Assembly (NCBI RefSeq): GCF_000020365.1
Contig: NC_012108.1
Span: 2,170,001-2,234,000, forward strand
DNA from: Desulforapulum autotrophicum HRM2
Lineage (GTDB): Bacteria; Desulfobacterota; Desulfobacteria; Desulfobacterales; Desulfobacteraceae
DNA: 64,000 nucleotides
Direction of reading: 5' to 3'
Under the pieces are notes generated by a model, which saw nothing but the letters and a program-made list of their open reading frames with translations, was not told the DNA's origin and did no database searches. The translations under genes and the position numbers were made by a program. Numbering within the stretch: position 1 is the first letter of the stretch; the number at the start of each line of letters is the position of its first letter. Positions 7,768 to 16,313 of the stretch are shown one piece after another.

Positions 7768-7791
7768 CCTAAATTATCGAAATCCAGGAAC

Positions 7792-7977
7792 TCAATTGAG
7801 CATGAACACCTGGTCACGGTAGTAATTCTCCTGAATCTTACCATCCGTCTCACTCCATTGTCCCAGAATATAAATGTTCTGACCTCGCTTTTTGCCAGCT
7901 GGCACCCAATGGTCAATTTTAATGATGCCTTCTCCCTCAAACACGTCAATATGTTTTTTAACGGTATTTTTGTTCAT
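7792..7977 (-). pseudogene. C-terminal half of a split winged-helix initiator-like gene
   Basis: Read on the minus strand this encodes MNKNTVKKHIDVFEGEGII and onward to the stop at 7792, which is the recognition helix and wing of a winged HTH. Its 5' part lies at 11417-12079, on the other side of the 7978-11416 transposon. Joining the two across the element restores an uninterrupted frame (..YIAENCS-MNKNTVKKHID..). As it stands the fragment is separated from its promoter and start. Confidence 0.8.
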
Positions 7978-8106
7978 TGAGTGCGGACAAAAAAAATGAT
8001 GGAAAAGAAATGTAAAATGGTCCAGAACAGTGAGGGAAAAATAAAGGAGCCCCCTCACGTTCTTTGGCCAGTTCGTCGATGGGAGCTCCTGCCACTATAA
8101 CCCTAA

Positions 8107-8678
8107 ATGGCAGGAAACATGATACCACTTGATACCCTCACTCGCCAATCGTTATTTTCCCTTCTTTACGCAATAGACCAAAAACTGGCAGAACAAACAA
8201 AAGAAGCCGGTTGCCCTATTGCGGGGGGCCGCTGCATTTTTCCAACTATCAGCGCAAGCCTCGAGGTGGCCCTCCTGAACTGCAAGAGGTTTTTGAAATC
8301 CGTTTCAGCCTGTGTTGTGGACGTGAAGGCTGTCGCCGCCGAACCACGCCTCCGTCGGTACGATTTTGGGGCCGGCGGGTTTATTGGGCTCCTGTAGTGT
8401 TGTTGGTCACCGCACTTCGTCAAGGGAAAAATCCTGCCATCACTCTAGAGCGACTGAAAGGGCTTTGCGACGTATGGCGTTCCACCGTCAACAGGTGGAA
8501 AGACTATTTTCTGAAGATTTTTCCCAAAGAATGGAGCAGACATCCTCTGTCAGGACACATCATGCTTCAGACATCTGACTGCTTGCTCCACGATTTATTA
8601 GCCCGTTTCAGTCAACGAGCATCGTCTCCGGAAGCCGCCCTGACCAGTTGCCTTCAGGAGCTTGCCCTGGGGCCATGA
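8107..8678 (+). pseudogene. Zinc-ribbon (DUF6431-like) transposon protein, frameshifted
   Basis: The first frame starts at 8107 (MAGNMIPLDTLTRQSLF..) and runs to ..TKEAGCP. The expected zinc knuckle (CPYCGGPLHFSNYQRKPRG) then continues in another frame from about 8211 to the stop at 8678. One base appears to be missing around 8211-8218. Further Cys and basic residues (CCGREGCRRRTTPPSVRFWGRR) and a helix-turn-helix-like segment follow. Proteins of this type accompany rve transposases and ExeA-like ATPases in related elements. The break may be a true mutation, a sequencing error or a programmed shift; I see no classic slippery heptamer. Confidence 0.6.
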
Positions 8679-8839
8679 CAGCCATAATTGCTGAGGGTGC
8701 TATTTCTTAGAAAGAGGTCACGCAGAAGTTGGGCCGATGGCAGGCGGCAATCAATCTGTTAGAAGGAGTCTGTTCCCGGTTTGGCCCCGTTTGCCCCCAT
8801 GGAGGGGGCCGGAGGAAGCAAACCGAAAGGAGAGACTTC

Positions 8840-10288
8840 ATGGGTAATACTCAAACATCCACCTGGCAGCGCTGGGGTCAGTTCCGGCTTGCTGTTATCG
8901 GAGAGCTGTTGTCCTGCCCCCCTGCCACGGGAGACCTGCAGCAGGACATCGCCCGGCTTGCACAAAAAGTTTACCAGCATCCCATCAATGGAAGCCAGAA
9001 GATTACTTTTGGAGCGTCGACCATTGAGCGCTGGTATTACAAGGCCAGACATGCCGATGATCCAGTGGCTGTCCTGGGCCGCAAAATCCGATCAGATGCC
9101 GGAGTTCGCTGGTCCATGTCCAATGCGCTTTTTAACGCGCTGAAAAATCAATACAAAACCTATCCCCGCTGGACCGTGCAACTGCACTACGACAACCTGA
9201 AAGTTCTGGCAAAAGGACAGCCGGAATGGGGCAAGTTGCCCAGCTATAAGACTGTTTTACGCTGCATGCGGGATAACGGCTGGTTGCGCTCCCATGAACC
9301 GGCCCAGCCCACTCAAGGGCAAAAATGGGCTTCAGAGCGCCGGGAAAAGAGAGAAATAAGGGGTTTTGAAATCGCCTATGTCCATGGGCTCTGGCATCTG
9401 GATTTTCACCATGCAAAAATCCGCATTCTCGATGCCTCTGGCAATTGGTTCCAGCCCATGGCTCTGGCTATCCTTGATGACCATTCCCGCATCTGCTGCC
9501 ACCTGCAATTTTATCTGGCTGAAACGGCAGAATGTCTGGTCCATGGATTAACCCAGGCATTCATGAAACGAGGACTTCCCAGGGCTTTGATGACTGATAA
9601 CGGGTCTGCCATGCTGGCGGAGGAAACCACACGGGGGTTAGAACGTCTGGGCATCGTGCATAAAACGACCCTGCCCTATTCACCATATCAAAACGGGAAG
9701 CAGGAAGTCTTCTGGAGCCAGCTTGAAGGGCGCCTTTTGGAGCTTTTGCGGAAGAAGAAGGACTTGACGCTTTCCTATCTCAACCAGGCCGGACAAGCCT
9801 GGACGGAGCAAGACTACCACCGCAGATGTAATCGGGAAATGAAAGCAACGCCTTTGGATCGTCTCATGAACCATAAAAGCGTTGCCAGAAAGGTTCCTGA
9901 CAGCGAAACGATGCACCTTGCCTTTACACGCAGGATAACGCGAAAACCAAGACGCAGCGACGCCACAGTGGCCGTCGCCGGCATCCGTTATGAGTTGCCG
10001 GTTCGATTTGCCCATATGGAATCGGTGGTTCTACTGGCACCCAGCTGGGATAAAAGCCAGATAATACTGGTTGATGAAAAAACCGATACCCCTCTTGCCC
10101 GAATTTTACCCCAGGATAAAACAAGTAATGCATCCGGAAGGCGCCGATTCGTTTCATCTGAAAGCCCCCCTGCTGACCCTGTTGAGACCCATGAACAACC
10201 TGCTTTGTTAAAAAAGTGGATGGCTGATTACGCAGCCTCGGGCCTGCCCCCTGCTTACCTTCCCAAGGAGGAGATTTCTATTGAATAA
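8840..10288 (+). CDS. rve-fold (Mu/IS481-like) transposase
   Basis: The ATG at 8840 is preceded by AGGAGAG, giving 482 residues; the frame is open further upstream to 8729, but without a ribosome site. The N-terminal third is helix-turn-helix-like (ITFGASTIERWYYKARHADDP). The catalytic core shows Asp in WHLDFHH (about 195), Asp in ALMTDNG (about 252) and Glu in GKQEVFW (about 288). A Mu-type C-terminal beta domain follows (RKPRRSDATVAVAGIRYELP). It overlaps the ATPase gene by 8 bp. The catalytic triad appears intact. Confidence 0.88.
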   Translation: MGNTQTSTWQRWGQFRLAVIGELLSCPPATGDLQQDIARLAQKVYQHPINGSQKITFGASTIERWYYKARHADDPVAVLGRKIRSDAGVRWSMSNALFNALKNQYKTYPRWTVQLHYDNLKVLAKGQPEWGKLPSYKTVLRCMRDNGWLRSHEPAQPTQGQKWASERREKREIRGFEIAYVHGLWHLDFHHAKIRILDASGNWFQPMALAILDDHSRICCHLQFYLAETAECLVHGLTQAFMKRGLPRALMTDNGSAMLAEETTRGLERLGIVHKTTLPYSPYQNGKQEVFWSQLEGRLLELLRKKKDLTLSYLNQAGQAWTEQDYHRRCNREMKATPLDRLMNHKSVARKVPDSETMHLAFTRRITRKPRRSDATVAVAGIRYELPVRFAHMESVVLLAPSWDKSQIILVDEKTDTPLARILPQDKTSNASGRRRFVSSESPPADPVETHEQPALLKKWMADYAASGLPPAYLPKEEISIE

Positions 10289-11126
10289 CATCGATATCCA
10301 AAGCCTGTACGGCCTTAAATATAACCCTTTCTTACCCAATATACCCAAAGAGGCCCTTTATGCTCTGCCGGGATCGGAGATTTTTGAACTCAGGATACGC
10401 TCCATGGCAGAGCAGGGAGGCTTCGCCCTGATTACCGGAGAGCCGGGACTCGGCAAAAGCAAAACCCTACATAAAATGGCCTGCAGTCTGGAAAGAATCC
10501 CCGATCTAACCGTAGGCGTTATGCAGCGGCCCCAAAGCAAGCTAGGAGATTTTTACAGGGAATTGGGTGAATTGTTTAACGTAGCGCTTTCTCCCGCCAA
10601 TCGGTATGGCGGGTTCAAGATGCTGCGTGAACGCTGGATACACCACTGCCAAACCACCTTATTTAAACCGGTTCTGCTTATTGATGAGGCTCAGCATGTC
10701 TCAGATGAATGTCTGACAGAACTTCGGATACTCCAGAGTCATCAATTTGACTCAAAAAACCTGTTGTTTACCGTTTTATGCGGTGACAACAGACTCCCAG
10801 AAAGGTTCCGGTCGCCGGAACTGCTACCCCTTGGAAGCCGAATCGGCCCAAGATTGGTGCTTGAACCCCTGAGCCCAGAGCAGCTTCAGAATTATCTACG
10901 ATTTGCACTGGACCAGGCGGGAAACAGTCAGTTAATGTCCGATGAATTGATTCGTACCTTGGCCAGTCATGCGGCCAACAATCTCAGGGTGCTCAACCAG
11001 ATGGCGGCTGAATTACTTAATGCTGCCGCTATAAAGGAATTGCCTGTGATTGACGAATCTTTGTTCTTCCAAATATTCTCACCCAGTAGATCCAGGCCCC
11101 GGCAAAATCAGAAAGATCCTTTCTGA
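10281..11126 (+). CDS. ExeA/TniB-like AAA+ transposition ATPase
   Basis: A 281-residue protein starting at a TTG (10281) with AAGGAGGAG 8 nt upstream, overlapping the transposase end. Walker A GEPGLGKSKTL (about residues 53-63), Walker B VLLIDEAQH (about 131-139) and a sensor-1 segment (LLFTVLCGDNRL) are present. The N-terminal YGLKYNPFLP motif is typical of ExeA/GspA-like ATPases. In such transposons this protein selects the target and activates the DDE enzyme. Confidence 0.88.
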   Translation: MNNIDIQSLYGLKYNPFLPNIPKEALYALPGSEIFELRIRSMAEQGGFALITGEPGLGKSKTLHKMACSLERIPDLTVGVMQRPQSKLGDFYRELGELFNVALSPANRYGGFKMLRERWIHHCQTTLFKPVLLIDEAQHVSDECLTELRILQSHQFDSKNLLFTVLCGDNRLPERFRSPELLPLGSRIGPRLVLEPLSPEQLQNYLRFALDQAGNSQLMSDELIRTLASHAANNLRVLNQMAAELLNAAAIKELPVIDESLFFQIFSPSRSRPRQNQKDPF

Positions 11127-11252
11127 TTGATGGCTTGCTGATCATCAGGGGAATACCGATTGCCCGGTGAAACGGAAGCAGGCTCTGCTGGGGAGCAACC
11201 TGCCGAGGGATAGCCGGGTGCAGGAGGCATTGAATAATGCCCTAAATGATGG

Positions 11253-11290
11253 GGGAGGAGCGGTTATTGATTGCCGCTCCTCCTCGCATT
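11253..11290 (+). terminator. Rho-independent terminator after AAA+ gene
   Basis: A perfect 10-bp stem GGAGGAGCGG/CCGCTCCTCC with a 9-10-nt loop is followed by a T-rich tract (tcgcattttt). It lies inside the transposon, 130 bp past the ATPase stop. Confidence 0.8.
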
Positions 11291-11416
11291 TTTACCATTA
11301 TTCAAGCCCTTCTGCCTATGCCTTAGAAAACCCAATACCCATGCGCGTAGCGCATTCATCTTCGGATCCATCATTTTGATTGACCACCAATCCATCGATT
11401 TGCGAGTCCGCGCTCA

Positions 11417-12079
11417 CATGGAGCAGTTTTCGGCAATATATCTCATGCTCATAGTACAGGCCAACAGCCCCTTGTCATAGTAATTTCGTTTTAATGGATA
11501 GGTGTCGGTATCAACCCAACCTTTTCTCGCGATATTTGCCCACAGCCATTGATAAACGGTTTCTGGTCCACAAAATATTTCTCTATACGCAGGATTTCGA
11601 ATCAAACCACGTGATGTCTTCAAAAAATAATCATCTCCCGATTGTTTCTCCCGAGGAGTTGTTTTTGACTTTAGTACATGGTTTTTCTTTTGTGGAGCTG
11701 AGGCTTGAGGTTTGTTTTCTGGATTTATATTGTTAACCTTGCTCGGCTTGGTTCTATCTCGCATGCATTTCATTTCATGATAAAGTTGTTTGCTGACCTG
11801 GCCTTCTGGAATATTCGACTCAGGGCTTTTGCTATCGGCAAGGTCTTTTTTCATCTTCAAAAGAATTCCTTTTCCATAAAATGACTCAATGTCTTTGGCT
11901 ATGGACAACTGCCCCAAGCCAGGGCCATAGATTTTTTCATACGCCCCCAATCCATATTCTTTTTCTTCACTATCTTCGAACAGCTTTGCCCGTTCTATTG
12001 GGTCATCTAAGATTGCCTGATATTCTGGTGGCATTTCGTTGTCATAATGTGGGTCCATTTCGCATAATTCTAAACTCAT
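11417..12079 (-). pseudogene. N-terminal half of a split winged-helix initiator-like gene
   Basis: The start ATG at 12079 has GGAGG 8 nt upstream. The 221 residues left end in YIAENCSM, where a TGA formed by the transposon end stops translation. The first 140 residues are charged and disordered (basic and proline-rich linker). From about 150, YFLKTSRGLIRNPAYREIF then YQWLWANIARKGW and LLACTMSMRYIAENCSM form the start of a winged helix, completed by 7792-7977. Intact length would be about 280 residues. The domain style (a ssDNA/dsDNA-binding wHTH near iterons) suggests a plasmid-type replication initiator or regulator; no exact family is recognised. Confidence 0.75.
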
Positions 12080-12162
12080 AGTGTTTCCTCCGGTAGACGT
12101 GGGCAGGGAGGTGAAACCGGAAATCACCTCCCAATTAAGGCGCTACCACCCAAGATTGATTT

Positions 12163-12474
12163 TTATTTTCTTGTTTCAATAATTTTTACTGTTAACCCCA
12201 CCGTTTCATGAGGCGGGCATTCATTCAGCGCAACGTGCTCGGCTATAAAAGTCCTTCCGCTGTCCATCATCGGGCCGATAATTTGGGCAATGGGACCGGG
12301 TAAATATCCCAGTTTGACATCATCGATGCCTACCCGCACGGCATTGACATCATTTGGATTGTCTGCTTCTCGTTGAAGCTCATAGGTGCTGAAGGATGGG
12401 TAGCTGTAAAGCCTTATATTTTCTTGGCAATCACCGAATGACACTCCAGCTAATTTCGTACTAATTTTTTTCAT
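12163..12474 (-). CDS. HIRAN-domain protein
   Basis: A 103-residue protein that is essentially one HIRAN domain: AGVSFGDCQENIRL, then LQREADNPNDVNAVRVGIDDVKLGYLPGPIAQIIGPMMDSG. In HLTF/Rad5 helicases the HIRAN domain binds 3' DNA ends; stand-alone bacterial versions occur beside restriction and repair genes. It lies 83 bp upstream of the split initiator-like gene on the same strand and may have shared its transcript. The N-terminal Met precedes a KK-rich leader with no signal peptide. Confidence 0.85.
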   Translation of the reverse strand: MKKISTKLAGVSFGDCQENIRLYSYPSFSTYELQREADNPNDVNAVRVGIDDVKLGYLPGPIAQIIGPMMDSGRTFIAEHVALNECPPHETVGLTVKIIETRK

Positions 12475-12507
12475 TTTTTATTCCTATATTATCAGGCGGG
12501 CATAGAA

Positions 12508-12640
12508 ATGCCCTTGTTCATAATTATTCCAGGCATTTATTGAATACAGCTCAACACAGCGGACAATAGTTGTACTTGCCCGTAAAATGACCTGGTGCAG
12601 GACCCTATGCCCTGCTTTTACTTATGAACAAAGGCAACCA
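12508..12640. ncRNA. Candidate structured RNA or palindromic element
   Basis: An outer stem pairs 12514-12523 (TTGTTCATAA) with 12622-12631, extending to about 14 of 15 positions. Inside it, CCAGGCATTT (about 12530-12539) pairs with AAATGACCTGG (about 12586-12596) with one bulged base, and GCAGG/CCTGC closes a hairpin at about 12597-12615. Three nested or branched stems over 125 nt in a gene-free gap suggest a folded RNA. A small mobile palindrome or a replication element is the alternative. The transcribed strand is not clear. Confidence 0.4.
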
Positions 12641-12679
12641 TGGAGTGCTTCGCTCGGGGGGATATTTCTTTTGACCAGA

Positions 12680-12775
12680 AACATCTCTTGTGGGGGTCAG
12701 AGGCACTGATTGAACCTTACAGATATTGGGTTTGTAAGATTACCGTTAATCAGGCTTGAGGACAGAATATAGTCA
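12680..12775. other. Nested hairpins in the gap before the Cys-rich gene
   Basis: TGACC/GGTCA closes one hairpin at about 12672-12700. CTGATT (about 12708) pairs with AATCAG (about 12752), enclosing CTTACA/TGTAAG. They could belong to the same RNA as the preceding element. No coding frame is visible from 12475 to 12952. Confidence 0.3.
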
Positions 12776-12952
12776 TCATTCCTCAAAAGTAAAGTTAGTA
12801 ATAGTAAAACATCAGACAACAAAGAAAGGCCTTGTAAGGCTATGATACCGAGTTTTAGGGCATGTTTTTATTATCATACTTTACTCACTTTTTATCTCAA
12901 CCGTTGAAAGGGGTGCTTGCCCACATACAGGCAAGCATCCCAGTTAAAACAA

Positions 12953-13159
12953 TCAGGTCCTTGGAGGAACCGGAAAGGTTGGCTGTTTACCAGGTGGAAC
13001 CATAGCTGGTCCTCCACCAATTGTCTTTTCCAGCTTGTACAGGTTGTAAATCAAAACCTGAAAGGCGCAATTATCAAGCCTTTCTTCGAACAGTGCGCAC
13101 TGATTCTGCTGACACTCTTTGTTGAAGAAGGGACAGAGTTTTCCGTTTAATCTTGACAT
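12953..13159 (-). CDS. Small Cys-rich conserved-type protein
   Basis: A 68-residue protein with CPFFNKECQQNQCALFEERLDNCAF, four Cys that could bind one metal, then a helix VLIYNLYKLEK and a proline-rich tail. The ATG at 13159 follows the MerR-like gene stop by one base, so the two form an operon. The Cys pattern suggests a small zinc or iron-sulfur protein. No function is known to me. Confidence 0.7.
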   Translation of the reverse strand: MSRLNGKLCPFFNKECQQNQCALFEERLDNCAFQVLIYNLYKLEKTIGGGPAMVPPGKQPTFPVPPRT

Positions 13160-13160
13160 G

Positions 13161-13412
13161 TTATTTATCCTCCTTTTTCGACTTTTCTAAAGCTTTTGTT
13201 GAAGCCATAGCCAAGGTATACCCTTCCTCAAGAAAGCCCTTGAAAGCCTTGATTTCCGTAATCTGCTCCGGGGTATACCGGCGGTATCGAATTTCACCAC
13301 AGGTAATCCTGATGGGCAGGCTGATAAATCCTCTTTCTTCATGACTTCGAAGCTGACGTGGGGTAAATCCTGTTAACTTGCTTGTGTCTGCGATGCTGAA
13401 TGTTTCTTCCAT
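13161..13412 (-). CDS. MerR-family-like small regulator
   Basis: An 83-residue protein with a MerR-type winged HTH: FSIADTSKLTGFTPRQLRSHEERGFISL, then RYRRYTPEQITEIKAFKGFLEEGYTLAMAS. It lacks the long dimerisation helix and effector domain of full MerR regulators, so it resembles excisionase-like or plasmid MerR-type DNA-binding proteins. Start ATG at 13412 with GGAGG upstream. It heads an operon with the Cys-rich gene and is divergent from the PIN-like gene; the 195-bp gap probably holds both promoters. Confidence 0.8.
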   Translation of the reverse strand: MEETFSIADTSKLTGFTPRQLRSHEERGFISLPIRITCGEIRYRRYTPEQITEIKAFKGFLEEGYTLAMASTKALEKSKKEDK

Positions 13413-13607
13413 AAAAACAATCCTCCTGATTTGAATTTGGGAAAAAATGTTCCCTTATCTATACAGAGGTTAGTTTATTCGTCCTTTTGAAAGGATATGA
13501 ATACAAGAGGAAAGAAACTGAAATCTATTTTTCCTCATTGACGAAAACAATGGCAGATGCCATAAAATTAATCATTTTGAATTTTTTCAACTTAGGAGGG
13601 GTGGTTA

Positions 13608-14210
13608 TTGTCTACAAATTATATTCTGATTGATTATGAAAACGTTCAGCCTCAAAATTTGGATATTCTATCCCAGCATTCTTTCAAAATTATCGTTTTC
13701 GTAGGAGAGAACCAGACCAAGCTTCATTTTGACTTGGTTGCTGGTCTCCAGGCATTCGGAAGTGCTGCCAAGTATGTCAAAATCTCAGGAAATGGGAATA
13801 ATGCCCTGGATTTTCATATTGCCTATTACATTGGAAGGTTGGCAGCCGAAGAGCCGGACGCTTATTTTCATATCATTTCAAAGGATACTGGTTTTGACCC
13901 ATTGATTAAGCATCTAAGAACGAATAAGGTGCGGGTTCATCGGGAAACTGACTTGGCTGAGATACCTGTCTTAAAAATCTCCAACACCACAAGTAAAGAA
14001 GAAACCATCAATGCCATAGTAAAAAATCTTGCCGGACGGGGACAATCCAGACCGCGCAAGGTTAAGACCTTAACCAACACTATTAATTCTTTATTTGATG
14101 AAAAACTGGATAATAAAGAAATGATGTCCCTGCTTCAAAGCCTCAAAGACCGAAAATATATTTTGGTGAATGAGACTAATGTTTCATACAGGCTTCCCAA
14201 ACAGGCTTAG
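13608..14210 (+). CDS. PIN-like/NYN domain protein
   Basis: A 200-residue protein starting at a TTG (13608) with TAGGAGGGG 7 nt upstream. Residues 1-115 form a PIN-like fold of the NYN type: YILIDYENVQ (first acidic site), KIIVFVGENQTK, AKYVKISGNGNNALDFHIAYYIGRL (Asp about 67) and YFHIISKDTGFDPLIKHLR (Asp about 96). These acidic residues match a metal-dependent RNase centre. The C-terminal part looks like a small wHTH (SLLQSLKDRKYILVNETNVSYRLP). It is probably an RNase. It lies upstream of the Pycsar pair on the same strand but is separated by 288 bp, so it is likely an independent gene. Confidence 0.8.
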   Translation: MSTNYILIDYENVQPQNLDILSQHSFKIIVFVGENQTKLHFDLVAGLQAFGSAAKYVKISGNGNNALDFHIAYYIGRLAAEEPDAYFHIISKDTGFDPLIKHLRTNKVRVHRETDLAEIPVLKISNTTSKEETINAIVKNLAGRGQSRPRKVKTLTNTINSLFDEKLDNKEMMSLLQSLKDRKYILVNETNVSYRLPKQA

Positions 14211-14498
14211 AATCTTCCACTCGTAAGCAGCAAACTTTCCCTGTTTAAATATCTGGGAACAATCCCATAGCTAAGGATTTTCATTTTCTTGTAATATCTG
14301 GTTTTTTGATGTAATGATCATTTCAGGAATTTTTGTAGATACAATTTGAATTGTTGAATGTTGGGGCAGTTAACTGTGATGCAAGTTAGTCTTGACTTCT
14401 GAAAGGTCAATTTACCATAGGATAATTTTATCATAGAGTTCCTTTACATGCTTACCGAATACTGGTAGGTATGAAATTCGGCAGATATAAAGGAAACA

Positions 14499-14993
14499 AT
14501 GGAATCAAATTCTCAGAGGATTGTTGTTCTTGAAGGTGAGCTTACTCGCCTACTATGTTGGATAAATACTGCTGAAACTAAAATATCATTGGTTCTGGCA
14601 ATTTCGACCGCTATGCTTGGCGCATTGGCTGTATTGAGCCCCGTTTGTTCCGGTTGGACTGTTTTCCCAGCAATACTGGCATCATTTGCTACGCTCTGCT
14701 TAGTTTTGAGTATTGTATTTTCAGCTGTATCCTCTTTCCCTCGTACCGACGGACCTGATAGGTCCCTAATTTACTTCGGTGGAATTACGTCACTCGACCT
14801 TTCCGAGTACATTAACTCAATGAGCAACTTAACCGAAGATCAGTACATTCACGACCTGATTTGTCAATGTCACAGGAATGCTCAAATTGCTGAAAGAAAG
14901 TTTACTTGGGTAAAAAGAGCAATTGCTTGTCTTTTCCTATCGTCAGGCCCTTGGGCTTTGTCGCTCTATCTTCTTTACAGCGCAAAGGCATAA
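14499..14993 (+). CDS. pycTM: Pycsar transmembrane effector (PycTM-like)
   Basis: A 164-residue protein. After a short helix (VLEGELTRLLCWINTAETKISLVLAI) there are two hydrophobic segments (about 30-50 and 58-78), then a soluble helical part and a third hydrophobic segment (about 138-160, RAIACLFLSSGPWALSLYLLYSA). This matches the Pycsar effector domain (DUF5706 style), which binds cCMP or cUMP and damages the inner membrane. It ends 3 bp before the cyclase gene, the standard Pycsar pairing. The ATG at 14499 has AAGGAAAC upstream. Confidence 0.85.
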   Translation: MESNSQRIVVLEGELTRLLCWINTAETKISLVLAISTAMLGALAVLSPVCSGWTVFPAILASFATLCLVLSIVFSAVSSFPRTDGPDRSLIYFGGITSLDLSEYINSMSNLTEDQYIHDLICQCHRNAQIAERKFTWVKRAIACLFLSSGPWALSLYLLYSAKA

Positions 14994-14996
14994 TCT

Positions 14997-15710
14997 ATGG
15001 GGCTTTCAGACGACATCTCAAAAGATATACAGAAAGCAATTGATTCCCCTTGGAAACTAAGAAAAGGCCAAGTCGTACCTTCCACGACCGATGTTGCTCT
15101 TGATGGTGGTGCGGTAGAACTTGGAGCAACATTTCTCTACGCTGATCTTGCTGACTCATCAAAAATGGCGAAAGAACTTGACCGTCGTGTTGCGGCAAAA
15201 ATTATGAAATCATTTCTCTCAACAACTTGTCGGCTAATCAAGTCATGTGGTGGTGTTATCCAAAGCTTTGACGGTGACAGAGTAATGGGTATTTTCATTG
15301 GTGGTCAAAAAAATACAAGCGCGGCCAAATGTGCCCTTCAAATAAAATATGTCGTAAGGGAAATAATTAAGCCGAAGTTTGAAGCAAAATACGAAAAAGT
15401 CAGGGATGCTTCCTTCACCATAAATCATGGTGTTGGTGTTGATACTGGAACTGTTGTCACCGTTCGAGCAGGTGCGCGTGGGGCAAATGACCTTATTTGG
15501 ATCGGCAGGGCACCAAACTTAGCTGCAAAGCTTAGTGATATTCGCGACTCTCCATACAATACATTTATTACTGCCAGCGTTTACAATTCATTGATGTACT
15601 CTTCAAAATACGGTGGTAAAGAAAATAAAAACATGTGGGAGGCTAGAACCTGGAAATTCCTTGGCCAGAACCTATCAGTCTACCGGTCTAACTGGCACTG
15701 GAAACCATAA
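14997..15710 (+). CDS. pycC: Pycsar pyrimidine cyclase PycC
   Basis: A 237-residue class III-type nucleotidyl cyclase. The first metal-binding Asp lies in FLYADLADSSKM (about residue 49) and the second in SFDGDRVMGIFIGG (about 92). The substrate-side motif GANDLIWIGRAPNLAAKLS (about 160-178) carries the Trp, Gly and Arg features of PycC enzymes rather than adenylate cyclases. The N-terminal KLRKGQVVPSTTDVAL segment is also like known PycC. The enzyme makes cCMP or cUMP on phage infection; which one cannot be told from the sequence. It is paired with the TM effector upstream. Confidence 0.9.
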   Translation: MGLSDDISKDIQKAIDSPWKLRKGQVVPSTTDVALDGGAVELGATFLYADLADSSKMAKELDRRVAAKIMKSFLSTTCRLIKSCGGVIQSFDGDRVMGIFIGGQKNTSAAKCALQIKYVVREIIKPKFEAKYEKVRDASFTINHGVGVDTGTVVTVRAGARGANDLIWIGRAPNLAAKLSDIRDSPYNTFITASVYNSLMYSSKYGGKENKNMWEARTWKFLGQNLSVYRSNWHWKP

Positions 15711-16120
15711 ATGCGGCTAACCAACTAATCAACCGGACGGTAAATACGTCTGTGCAAATTTGAAAAGCAAAACCAAATTGCGGTGGTGGCCGAACCTTCG
15801 CGTCGCCGCCAGTTATCATGAACCGTTACTCAAGTACTATTATCCTATCTCGAATCTTTAATCGACCGTAATTTTTCAAGGATATCAATCGTAAGTTTGA
15901 CCCTTGTTGATGTGAACTGGTTCTATTGGCCACCGAAAAACACTGCCACCTCCCGGCCTACAATTTCAGGCCGGGGGCTAAAGGCATCATTCCCCTGTCA
16001 AATGGCCATGTAGCATAGCGTAAAGTAGTATTGTAAATGTAGAACCCATCCCTCACAGACCCAACACGATTGAGCCAGCAATAGTCATGAGAAGTGCCAT
16101 ACAATGAACAAAAAAATTGA
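15711..16120. other. Gap after Pycsar: attC-like words and a GC hairpin
   Basis: No gene. Directly after the pycC stop comes GCGGCTAACCAACTAATCAA followed by CCGGACGG, which resembles the left half of an integron attC site, and GTCGCCGCCAGTTATC about 90 bp later could be a decayed right half. A perfect 8-bp hairpin CCCGGCCT/AGGCCGGG lies at 15952-15975. Confidence 0.3.
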
Positions 16121-16147
16121 TTGGTTTGGATGAACGGACGGAATGAA

Positions 16148-16273
16148 CACTACGGGTGTTGGTGCTACGGAATAGAAACTGCTTGGGATGAGGACTACGG
16201 GTGTTGGTGCTATCTGATAGACACTGCTTGGGATGAGAACCACGGGTGTTGGTGCTACGGGATAGACACTACT
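16148..16273 (+). repeat. 45-bp tandem repeat encoding GCWCY units
   Basis: Two full 45-bp units (16148-16192 and 16193-16237) and most of a third (from 16238). In the plus frame open from 16121 or 16130 to 16408 each encodes [HDN][YH]GCWCYxI[ED]TAWDE. The unit length is a multiple of three and the frame stays open, so a repeat peptide is possible. No ribosome site is evident and the frame ends in low-complexity sequence, so it may be only a minisatellite. Confidence 0.6.
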
Positions 16274-16313
16274 CTACTCTATTGTTATTACTACTATTAC
16301 CACTATAACTATT

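Larger units (their letters stand above)
7978..11416 (+). mobile_element. DDE/AAA+ transposon inserted in the winged-helix gene
   Basis: The left end TGAGTGCGGAC (from 7978) and the reverse complement of the right end TGAGCGCGGAC (to 11416) are near-identical. AATGATGGA-type words recur just inside both ends. The flanks share CAT, compatible with a 3-bp target duplication. Cargo on the plus strand: a frameshifted zinc-ribbon/DUF6431-like protein, an rve-fold transposase and an ExeA-like AAA+ ATPase, the gene set of Mu/Tn552-like transposons. The insertion splits a gene whose two halves still match, so it is recent. Confidence 0.8.

Noticed and set aside
11167-11379. Plus-strand frame of 70 codons after the AAA+ gene
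   Set aside because: It contains a perfect terminator and lies in the non-coding end of the transposon.
16148-16273. CRISPR or short-spacer array
   Set aside because: The units are contiguous tandem copies without spacers.
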